Of a stretch of 64,000 nt of DNA, positions 35,339 through 43,233 are shown in pieces. Numbering within the stretch: position 1 is the stretch's first letter; each line of letters starts with the position of its first letter. The translations under genes and the position numbers were made by a program. Source of the stretch: Acidobacteriota bacterium (lineage in GTDB: Bacteria; Acidobacteriota; Terriglobia; Terriglobales; Acidobacteriaceae); the NCBI GenBank assembly GCA_023410055.1, contig JAEYQK010000106.1:33948-97947 (forward strand), in the 5' to 3' direction. The notes under the pieces are model-generated. The model was given only the letters and a program-made list of their open reading frames with translations, made no database searches and was not told the origin of the DNA.

Positions 35339-36523
35339 ATGCGAAATCAGCGATTAGTTGTTCTGTTTGCCTGCGTTATTGCGCTCGTGTTGCTGGCCGC
35401 ATGCAACAAGAGCAAGACCCGAGACAATGCAGCGAGCGGACGTCAGCGCGGCGGTTTCGGCCCGGTGTCTGTTTCCGTTTCAAATGTTGAACAGCGCGAC
35501 ATGCCCATTTTTCTGACTGGGCTAGGTTCGGTTACCGCGTACAACACCGTTGTGGTGAAGACCAGGATTGATGGTCAACTCGTGCAGGTTGCGTTTCGCG
35601 AGGGACAGGAGGTGAAGAAGGGCGATTTGTTGGCTGTAGTTGATCCGCGCCCTTACCAGGTCGCCTTGAGCCAGGCCGAAGCAACGCTGTTCAAAGACCA
35701 GGCCGCTCTTCAAGATGCAAAGACAAACTACGAACGATATCAGGGCCTGTTTAGAGACGGCGTTATCTCGAAACAGCAACTCGACACGCAGCGCTCTTCG
35801 TTCGACCAACTTGAGGGCGCCGTTCGTGCCGATCAGGCGCTGGTCAACAATCAGAAGCTGAATCTGACTTACACCCGAATTACAGCGCCTGTTGGTGGTC
35901 GGGTTGGCTTGCGTCTGGTCGATGTAGGCAACATGGTGCACGCCAGTGATCAAAACGGACTGCTGGTGATCACACAACTCCAGCCCATCGCCGTGTTGTT
36001 CACCTTGCCTCAGGATCAACTGCCCGCTGTAGCGAAGCAAATGCGCGGTGGCTCCCTCGAGGTCGAAGCATTCGGTCGCGACAATCAAACGAAGCTTGCG
36101 ACGGGCAAGCTGGAGACGATCGACAACCAGATCGATCCCACGACCGGCACGGGACGCCTTAAGGCCGTTTTCACCAACGCCGAGCACGTGCTCTGGCCGA
36201 ACCAGTTCGTAAACGTCCGCATGTTGCTTGAGACGAAGAAGGACAGCGTCGTTGTTCCGGCCGCAGCGGTGCAGCGCGGCCCTCAAGGCCCGTACGTATT
36301 CGTCATGAAACCTGACAAGACAGTGGATATGAGGCCCGTGCAGGTTTCGCTCACGCAAGGCAGCACGACGGCAATCGCAAGCGGCCTTACGCCGGGTGAA
36401 GTCGTCGTTACTGATGGTCAAGACAAGTTGCAGGCAGGTAGCAAGGTAGAGCCACGTTCGACGAGCGGAGCCGGGCAGGGAACAAAGCTGGCACAGGGCC
36501 CCGAAAGAGCTCCAGAGCAATGA
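35339..36523 (+). CDS. mdtA: RND efflux periplasmic adaptor lipoprotein
   Basis: This 394-residue membrane fusion protein connects an RND pump to an outer-membrane channel. A lipobox (LLAAC, Cys22) follows the hydrophobic leader, so it is probably a lipoprotein. The hairpin coiled-coil, lipoyl and beta-barrel domains are seen in VVVKTRIDGQLVQVAFREGQEVKKGDLL, LTYTRITAPVGGRVGLRLVDVGN and NQIDPTTGTGRLKAVF. The closest remembered type is MdtA. The ribosome binding site is weak. The stop overlaps the start of the next gene by four bases, so translation is coupled. No outer-membrane factor gene is present here. Confidence 0.9.
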   Translation: MRNQRLVVLFACVIALVLLAACNKSKTRDNAASGRQRGGFGPVSVSVSNVEQRDMPIFLTGLGSVTAYNTVVVKTRIDGQLVQVAFREGQEVKKGDLLAVVDPRPYQVALSQAEATLFKDQAALQDAKTNYERYQGLFRDGVISKQQLDTQRSSFDQLEGAVRADQALVNNQKLNLTYTRITAPVGGRVGLRLVDVGNMVHASDQNGLLVITQLQPIAVLFTLPQDQLPAVAKQMRGGSLEVEAFGRDNQTKLATGKLETIDNQIDPTTGTGRLKAVFTNAEHVLWPNQFVNVRMLLETKKDSVVVPAAAVQRGPQGPYVFVMKPDKTVDMRPVQVSLTQGSTTAIASGLTPGEVVVTDGQDKLQAGSKVEPRSTSGAGQGTKLAQGPERAPEQ

Positions 36524-39500
36524 ATCCGTCAAGGTTATTCATACTTCGGCCCGTAGCGACTTCGCTATTGATGATCGGTTTATTGCTGGTCGGCGTTGTC
36601 GCCTATTATCAGCTTCCAGTTTCAGCGCTGCCGCAGGTTGATTATCCGACAATTCAGATCGTCACGTTCTATCCGGGAGCCGGACCGGAGGTGATGGCGT
36701 CGTCAGTGACAGCGCCGCTGGAACGGCAGTTCGGGCAACTGCCGGGTCTGAGCCAGATGACGTCGACCAGTTCGCTCGGCAGCTCGTTAGTAACGCTGCA
36801 ATTCAATCTCGATCAGAACATCGATGTCGCCGAGCAACAGGTCCAAGCCTCCATCAACGCTGCAACCTCCTATCTGCCGCGAGACTTACCCAACCCGCCA
36901 ATTTACAGCAAGGTGAATCCGGCAGACGCGCCCATCCTGACGCTCGCTCTGACGTCCGAGTCGCTGCCGCTGACGCGGGTCGAGGATCTCGCCGACACCA
37001 CGCTGGCGCAGAAGATTTCGCAAATGCCCGGCGTCGGCCTTGTATCGATCAGCGGCGGACAGCGCCCGGCCGTGCGCATCCAAGCCAATCCGCAAGCACT
37101 CGCTTCGTATGGTCTGAGTCTTGAAGATGTGCGGACGATTCTTGGCCAGGCTAATGTGAATCAAGCGAAGGGCGTGCTGGATGGTCCGCGTCAGTCCTTC
37201 ACAATCGCCGCAAACGACCAGTTGCTGTCGGGTGCCGGGTATTCGTCGGTCATTATTGCTTACCGTAACGGCGCGCCGGTTCGCTTGACCGACGTCGCAA
37301 CCGTGATCGATGGCGCGGAGAATGTACAGCAGGCTGCGTGGGTCAATACGACGCCTGCGGTTCTGTTGAACATTCAGCGGCAGCCCGGCGCCAACATCAT
37401 CGCCGTCGCTGACCGAATCAAGCGCGCACTGCCGCAGCTTCAGCTTTCGCTTCCGCAGTCGGTGAAGGTGCAGGTACTGACGGACCGGACGAATACGATT
37501 CGTGCGTCCGTTGCTGACGTACAGTTCGAAATGATGCTTACCATCGCCCTGGTCGTGATGGTGATGTTTCTCTTCTTGCGTAACTTGTCTGCGACCATCA
37601 TTCCAAGCGTGGCGGTGCCGCTTTCGCTCGTGGGCACCTTCGGAGTGATGTACCTGCTGGGCTACAGTCTCGATAACCTGTCGCTGATGGCGCTGACGAT
37701 TTCGACTGGATTCGTTGTAGATGACGCCATTGTGATGATCGAGAACATCTCACGCTACCTCGAGGAAGGCGAGTCGCCACTCGAAGCGGCGCTGAAGGGT
37801 GCTGGTCAGATCGGGTTCACGATCGTTTCGCTAACGGTATCTCTGATTGCCGTTCTGATCCCATTGCTGTTCATGGGCGACATCGTGGGGCGACTGTTCC
37901 GGGAGTTCGCAGTTACGCTTGCGGTGACGATCCTGGTTTCAGCAGTGGTCTCGCTGACGCTAACCCCGATGATGTGCGCCAAACTGCTCAAGCACAAGCC
38001 AGAGGCGCAGCAAGGCAGCTTCTACCGAAAGTCGGAACATGTCTTCCAGCGCACGATTGAGTTTTACGGGCGCACGCTGCAGTGGGTTTTGCAACATCAG
38101 ACGGCCACTCTGCTCGTGACTGTCGGCACGCTCGCTCTGACGTTGTTCCTGTACGTAGTAGTCCCCAAGGGATTCTTTCCGGTTCAGGACACGGGCGTTA
38201 TCCTCGGCATTTCGGAGGCGCCGCAAACAACCTCTTTTGGCAACATGGCGCAAAAGCAGCAGGAAGTGGCGAAGGTCATCCTCAACGACCCTGATGTGGT
38301 CAGCTTGTCGTCGTTCATCGGCGTTGACGGCATTAATGCGACGCCGAACAGCGGACGCATCCAGATCAACCTGAAGCCACGCGATGAGCGCGGCGACACG
38401 GCCTCTGACGTTATTCGCAGGTTGCAGCCCGAGTTAGCGAACATCGAGGGAATCACGCTCTACATGCAGCCGGTTCAGGACCTGACGGTCGAGAATCGCG
38501 TGAGCCGCACTCAGTACCAATACTCGCTCGAAGACGTTGACGCAGAAGAGTTGAATACGTGGTCGAACAAGCTGATTGAAAAGCTGCGGCAGAGCCCAGT
38601 GTTGCGTGACATCGCAAGTGACAAGCAGAACAGGGGGCTGCGAGTCGACCTGGTTATCGATCGCGATACTGCTTCGCGGCTCGGAATACTGCCGCAGGCC
38701 ATCGATGACACGCTCTACGACGCTTTCGGTCAGCGGCAAGTTTCAACCATCTTCACGCAACTGAATCAGTATCACGTCGTATTGGAGGTAAATCCGCAAC
38801 AGGCGACTACTCCTGAGGCCCTTAACACGATATATGTGAAGTCGACCGCGGGAACGCAGGTTCCGCTCTCGGCTTTCTCGCACTTCGAGACTTCAAACGC
38901 GCCGCTCGCGATCAACCATCAGGGACAATTTCCAGTTGTCACGCTGTCGTTCAATTTGGCGCCAGGGGCGTCCCTGGGCGAGGCCACTCGAGTCATCAAC
39001 GATGCCGAACATGAGATCGGTATGCCGCTGAGCATTCACTCTCAGTTCGAAGGCACGGCGGCAGCGTTCCAAAACTCGCTGAAATCGGAACCGTGGTTGA
39101 TTCTGGCGGCGCTGGTCACGGTCTACATCGTTTTGGGCGTCTTGTACGAGAGCTACATACACCCGGTGACGATTCTTTCGACGCTGCCGTCGGCCGGCGT
39201 GGGTGCGATCGTAGCACTGCTACTTACACGGAACGACTTCACGGTGATTGCGCTAATAGGGGTGATCCTGCTGATCGGGATCGTGAAGAAGAACGCCATC
39301 ATGATGATTGATTTCGCACTGGAGGCGGAGCGCAAGGAAGGGAAGGGGCCCGAGGAGGCGATTTTCCAGGCATGCTTGCTGCGTTTTCGTCCGATCATGA
39401 TGACGACCATGGCCGCGCTGCTGGGTGCCCTGCCGCTTGCACTTGGCCGAGGCACAGGATCTGAGCTTCGTCACCCGCTCGGTATCACCATTGTTGGCGG

Positions 39501-39642
39501 TCTGCTTATAAGTCAGCTTCTGACGTTGTACACGACGCCGGTTGTCTATCTCTGGTTTGACCGGCTTGGTAGAAGGTTCTCGCGCTTTCAGGTGGGCAAT
39601 GCGATCCATCAGGATGAGCGCGAGGTCGCGCCCGTGGAGTAG
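36520..39642 (+). CDS. mdtB: RND multidrug transporter, MdtB-like
   Basis: This 1040-residue proton-driven RND transporter exports drugs or other amphiphiles from the inner membrane and periplasm. The N-terminus MNPSRLFILRPVATSLLMIGLLLVG is typical of the MdtB/C branch. Twelve membrane segments and two large periplasmic loops are evident. Conserved blocks include STGFVVDDAIVMIENISRYLE with the proton-relay Asp pair, and LLIGIVKKNAIMMIDFALEAER with Lys-Lys. It forms a heteromeric pump with the next gene, as MdtB and MdtC do in E. coli. Confidence 0.93.
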   Translation: MNPSRLFILRPVATSLLMIGLLLVGVVAYYQLPVSALPQVDYPTIQIVTFYPGAGPEVMASSVTAPLERQFGQLPGLSQMTSTSSLGSSLVTLQFNLDQNIDVAEQQVQASINAATSYLPRDLPNPPIYSKVNPADAPILTLALTSESLPLTRVEDLADTTLAQKISQMPGVGLVSISGGQRPAVRIQANPQALASYGLSLEDVRTILGQANVNQAKGVLDGPRQSFTIAANDQLLSGAGYSSVIIAYRNGAPVRLTDVATVIDGAENVQQAAWVNTTPAVLLNIQRQPGANIIAVADRIKRALPQLQLSLPQSVKVQVLTDRTNTIRASVADVQFEMMLTIALVVMVMFLFLRNLSATIIPSVAVPLSLVGTFGVMYLLGYSLDNLSLMALTISTGFVVDDAIVMIENISRYLEEGESPLEAALKGAGQIGFTIVSLTVSLIAVLIPLLFMGDIVGRLFREFAVTLAVTILVSAVVSLTLTPMMCAKLLKHKPEAQQGSFYRKSEHVFQRTIEFYGRTLQWVLQHQTATLLVTVGTLALTLFLYVVVPKGFFPVQDTGVILGISEAPQTTSFGNMAQKQQEVAKVILNDPDVVSLSSFIGVDGINATPNSGRIQINLKPRDERGDTASDVIRRLQPELANIEGITLYMQPVQDLTVENRVSRTQYQYSLEDVDAEELNTWSNKLIEKLRQSPVLRDIASDKQNRGLRVDLVIDRDTASRLGILPQAIDDTLYDAFGQRQVSTIFTQLNQYHVVLEVNPQQATTPEALNTIYVKSTAGTQVPLSAFSHFETSNAPLAINHQGQFPVVTLSFNLAPGASLGEATRVINDAEHEIGMPLSIHSQFEGTAAAFQNSLKSEPWLILAALVTVYIVLGVLYESYIHPVTILSTLPSAGVGAIVALLLTRNDFTVIALIGVILLIGIVKKNAIMMIDFALEAERKEGKGPEEAIFQACLLRFRPIMMTTMAALLGALPLALGRGTGSELRHPLGITIVGGLLISQLLTLYTTPVVYLWFDRLGRRFSRFQVGNAIHQDEREVAPVE

Positions 39643-39644
39643 CG

Positions 39645-42600
39645 ATGAACATATCTGCTCCATTCATTCGGCGGCCAATCGGCACTTCGCTGCTAACAGT
39701 CGCTCTACTGTTGGCGGGCGCACTTGCGTTTGTCATGCTTCCGGTCGCACCCTTGCCGCAGGTTGAGTATCCGGTGATTTCCGTTTCAGCAGGATTGCCG
39801 GGTGCGAGTCCGGAGACGATGGCCTCCGCGGTTGCTACCCCGCTTGAGCGGCAGTTCGGACGCATTGCCGGCGTCACGCAGATGACCTCCACGAGCCAAC
39901 TCGGCTCCACGAACATCACTCTCCAGTTCGACCTGGACCGCAATATCGATGCGGCCGCTCGCGACGTACAGGCAGCCATCAATGCTGCGCGCGGGCAACT
40001 GCCGACAAATCTGCCGAACAATCCTAACTATCGCAAGGTGAACCCGGCTGACGCTCCGGTGATGATCCTGGCGCTCACGTCCGACCGTTACACGCTTCCG
40101 CAAATGTATGACGCGGCTGACTCGATCCTTGCCCAGAAGCTGGCGCAGGTAGAAGGTGTCGGCCAGGTATTCGTGGGCGGAGGCGCGAGACCAGCAGTGC
40201 GAGCCGAAGTTAATCCGATGCTTGCGAACAAGCTCGGCATCGGACTAGACCGCATTCGTACTGCGCTCACTCAGGCTAATGCGAATAGACCGAAAGGACA
40301 GATCTCGGGCGCGACAGATGCATGGCCGATAACGGCAAACGATCAGCTGTTCACGGCAGACCAATACCGCTCGCTCATCGTAGCTCAGAACAACGGCGCG
40401 ATCGTGCGTCTTGGCGACGTTGCTGACGTGCAAGACTCGGTGGAGGACGTTCGCAACGCAGGGCTCGCCAATGGCAAACCAGCTGTACTTCTCGTGCTAT
40501 CGCGTCAACCGGGCGCCAACATCATCCAGACGGTCGATCGCATTTATTCGATGCTGCCGCAGCTCCAGGCCTCAATTTCACCTGCGATCCACATCGGCGT
40601 GGTGATGGACCGGACCTCGACAATCAGGGCATCTGTCGCGGACATCGAGTTCACGCTGATCCTGTCGATTATCCTCGTAGTTTTCGTAGTGTTCGTATTC
40701 CTGCGAAATCTGTGGGCCACGTTCATTCCCAGTATCGCGGTACCGCTCTCGCTGATTGGCACCTTCGGAGCGATGTACCTGCTTGGCTTCAGCCTCGATA
40801 ACCTATCGCTGATGGCGCTGGCAATTTCCACGGGATTCGTTGTCGATGACGCGATCGTCGTAATCGAGAACATTACCCGCTACATGGAATTGGGCATGGG
40901 ACCGGTGCAAGCTGCCTTTCGCGGTGCGCGCGAAATCGGTTTCACGGTGCTCTCGATGAGCACGTCGCTGGTTGCCGTTTTCATTCCGATTCTGCTGATG
41001 GGCGGCATCGTCGGTAGGCTGTTCCGCGAATTCGCGATCACGCTGAGCGTGGCGATTGCAGTTTCCTTGGTCGTCTCGCTTACTACCACTCCGATGCTCT
41101 GCGCGAAGTTCCTGCAACCGGTAGAGCAGCAGAAACACGGAAAGCTGTTCCGCTGGAGCGAGCATGTCTTCGACATGGTGCTGAAGACTTATGATCGGAT
41201 GCTGCGATGGGTGCTGCGACATCAGGCAATCACTCTCGGAATAACGATAGGCACGGCTGCTCTGAGCATTGCGCTCTACATAGTCGTCCCGAAAGGCTTT
41301 TTCCCTCAGCAGGACACAGGTCGAGTGATGGGCTCCATCCAGGCCGCGCAGGACATTTCGTTCAGCGCGATGCGCGACAAGATGGTGCAATTCGCGGCGA
41401 TTGTTAGGAGGGACCCGGCGGTTCAGGAGGTCGTTACCTTCTCGGGTGGCGGTGGAACTCAGAACACCGGGCGCATGTTCATCACGTTGAAGCCGCTGAG
41501 CGAACGCAAGATCTCGGCGGATCAGGTCATTGCGCGTCTGCGTGGCAAGCTATCTGTTGTTCCGGGGGCTACACTCTTCATGCAGTCCGCGCAAGACCTG
41601 CAAATCGGCGGGCGGCAAAGCCAGGCGCAGTACCAATACACTTTGCAGGGCGAGAACCTGCAGGAACTGAATGCATGGGTTCCAAAAGTCATGCAGAAGT
41701 TCCGCTCGCTTCCCGAATTGAAAGACGTGAATGTCGATCAGCAGAACAAGGGGTTGTCATCCGACGTGGAAATCGACCGAGACACGGCTGCGCGCCTCGG
41801 AATTCAGCCACAGGCGATCGACAACGCACTCTACGATGCCTTCGGACAGCGCCAGGTCTCGACGATGTACAAGCAACTTAACCAGTACCACGTCGTGATG
41901 GAGGTTGATCGCAGGTTCAATCAAGATCCTGATGCGCTACGGAACATCTACGTACGGGCCGCGAACGGAACGAATGTCCCGCTCTCGACTTTTGTACGTT
42001 TCGGAATGTCAAACTCGCCCCTTGTGATTCCGCATCAGGGACAGTTTCCGGCGGTGACGCTTTCCTTCAATCTCACGCCCGGTATTTCGCTTGGTGACGC
42101 TACGAGGATCATCAATACGGCGCAGAGAGAGATAAATCTTCCGAGCTCCATTCACGCAAGTTTCCAGGGGACGGCTGCAGCATTTCAGGATTCCTTGAAG
42201 TCCCAGCCGGTTTTGATTGTGGCTGCGCTCATCACTGTCTACATCGTTCTGGGTGTGTTGTACGAAAGCTACATTCATCCCATAACGATTCTGTCGACGC
42301 TGCCGTCCGCGGGTGTCGGAGCGATCCTTGCTCTCCTCATCACGCATACCGACCTGACAATCATCGCTCTGATCGGCATTATCCTGCTGATCGGAATCGT
42401 CAAGAAGAACGCAATTATGATGATCGACTTCGTGCTGGAAGCGGAGCGCAAGGAAGGCAAGAATCCGGAAGACTCGATCCACGAGGCGTGTCTTCTGCGT
42501 TTCCGTCCGATCATGATGACAACGATGGCCGCTATGCTTGGTGGCCTGCCGCTCGCCTTGAGTGGGGGTACTGGAGCCGAATTGCGGCGCCCGCTCGGTA

Positions 42601-42764
42601 TCACGATCGTCGGCGGACTGATCGTCAGCCAGATGCTGACGCTGTTTACGACGCCCGTCGTCTATCTCTATCTTGATCGGATGAGACTTCGCGTGAATCA
42701 CTGGCGGGAAGCACGTAAAAGGCGAGCGCGAGCGATGCGTCCAGACCCGAGCGCTGCGGACTAG
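39645..42764 (+). CDS. mdtC: RND multidrug transporter, MdtC-like
   Basis: This 1039-residue paralogue of the preceding gene starts two bases after it. The N-terminus is MNISAPFIRRPIGTSLLTVALLL, typical of MdtC. The proton-relay block STGFVVDDAIVVIENITRYME and the block LLIGIVKKNAIMMIDFVLEAER are intact. In E. coli MdtB and MdtC act together as B2C trimers, and the tandem arrangement here suggests the same. Sequence similarity across the pair is strong, consistent with an old duplication. Confidence 0.93.
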   Translation: MNISAPFIRRPIGTSLLTVALLLAGALAFVMLPVAPLPQVEYPVISVSAGLPGASPETMASAVATPLERQFGRIAGVTQMTSTSQLGSTNITLQFDLDRNIDAAARDVQAAINAARGQLPTNLPNNPNYRKVNPADAPVMILALTSDRYTLPQMYDAADSILAQKLAQVEGVGQVFVGGGARPAVRAEVNPMLANKLGIGLDRIRTALTQANANRPKGQISGATDAWPITANDQLFTADQYRSLIVAQNNGAIVRLGDVADVQDSVEDVRNAGLANGKPAVLLVLSRQPGANIIQTVDRIYSMLPQLQASISPAIHIGVVMDRTSTIRASVADIEFTLILSIILVVFVVFVFLRNLWATFIPSIAVPLSLIGTFGAMYLLGFSLDNLSLMALAISTGFVVDDAIVVIENITRYMELGMGPVQAAFRGAREIGFTVLSMSTSLVAVFIPILLMGGIVGRLFREFAITLSVAIAVSLVVSLTTTPMLCAKFLQPVEQQKHGKLFRWSEHVFDMVLKTYDRMLRWVLRHQAITLGITIGTAALSIALYIVVPKGFFPQQDTGRVMGSIQAAQDISFSAMRDKMVQFAAIVRRDPAVQEVVTFSGGGGTQNTGRMFITLKPLSERKISADQVIARLRGKLSVVPGATLFMQSAQDLQIGGRQSQAQYQYTLQGENLQELNAWVPKVMQKFRSLPELKDVNVDQQNKGLSSDVEIDRDTAARLGIQPQAIDNALYDAFGQRQVSTMYKQLNQYHVVMEVDRRFNQDPDALRNIYVRAANGTNVPLSTFVRFGMSNSPLVIPHQGQFPAVTLSFNLTPGISLGDATRIINTAQREINLPSSIHASFQGTAAAFQDSLKSQPVLIVAALITVYIVLGVLYESYIHPITILSTLPSAGVGAILALLITHTDLTIIALIGIILLIGIVKKNAIMMIDFVLEAERKEGKNPEDSIHEACLLRFRPIMMTTMAAMLGGLPLALSGGTGAELRRPLGITIVGGLIVSQMLTLFTTPVVYLYLDRMRLRVNHWREARKRRARAMRPDPSAAD

Positions 42765-42812
42765 TCATTACCATTCTTTACAAATTCATAACAGCCGTTC
42801 CGAGTGTTTTCG

Positions 42813-42840
42813 CTCCCTGAGTGTTATTGAGGTCAGGGAG
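42813..42840 (+). promoter_or_regulatory. Hairpin covering the ribosome binding site of the 56-residue gene
   Basis: Arms CTCCCTGA (42813-42820) and TCAGGGAG (42833-42840) are perfectly complementary with a 12-base loop. The right arm contains GGGAG, the likely Shine-Dalgarno site for the ATG at 42850. No T-run follows, so a terminator is less likely than a translational control element. Confidence 0.5.
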
Positions 42841-42849
42841 TTTGTTCAG

Positions 42850-43020
42850 ATGTGCCGATTAGAGTTTGTACCCGAGCCGGCCCAAGTACTGGACGAGTTG
42901 AAGGAGTCTCTCGATAGCCTTCCGCAGCAGGTGCGCGATCGGCTGATAAGGGAAATTCGACTCGTTCTGAGTGAACTCTCGCAGGAGCAGGACGCATTTG
43001 TGTCCGAGATCGCGTCTTGA
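42850..43020 (+). CDS. Small 56-residue acidic protein, unknown
   Basis: This short frame starts with MCRLEFVPEPAQVLDELKES and ends with EQDAFVSEIAS. It is helix-prone, acidic and has no membrane segment. The GGGAG at 42836-42840 serves as a ribosome binding site at 9-10 bases, inside a hairpin. It lies downstream of mdtC and upstream of another small gene. No family is recognised. Codon phase and composition look coding, but the short length limits certainty. Confidence 0.5.
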   Translation: MCRLEFVPEPAQVLDELKESLDSLPQQVRDRLIREIRLVLSELSQEQDAFVSEIAS

Positions 43021-43068
43021 AGTGTGATCGACGCGAATCGCCAATGACGGTGCGAGGCGGAGGTATCA

Positions 43069-43233
43069 GTGAATCTCGATGTGTTGTTCACAACGCTTTT
43101 CTGGGCGGCTGGGCTATGCCTGTTTTTTTGGGTCGGACTTTTGTTGGCAGGACTAGCCGGAGAAATGACAGAAGACGACGCGGATAAGGGCGACGGCCGT
43201 GAGCTTCTGACGAACAGAGATTTACATGCCTAG
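43069..43233 (+). CDS. Small 54-residue membrane protein, unknown
   Basis: The frame begins with a GTG, preceded at ideal spacing by GGCGGAGG. It encodes VNLDVLFTTLFWAAGLCLF followed by further hydrophobic residues (LWVGLLLAGLAG) and a charged tail (EMTEDDADKGDGREL). One membrane helix is predicted. The strong ribosome binding site makes translation likely. Its stop shares four bases (CTAG) with the stop of the converging kinase gene. No family is recognised, but membrane small proteins next to pumps or kinases can be modulators. Confidence 0.55.
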   Translation: MNLDVLFTTLFWAAGLCLFFWVGLLLAGLAGEMTEDDADKGDGRELLTNRDLHA

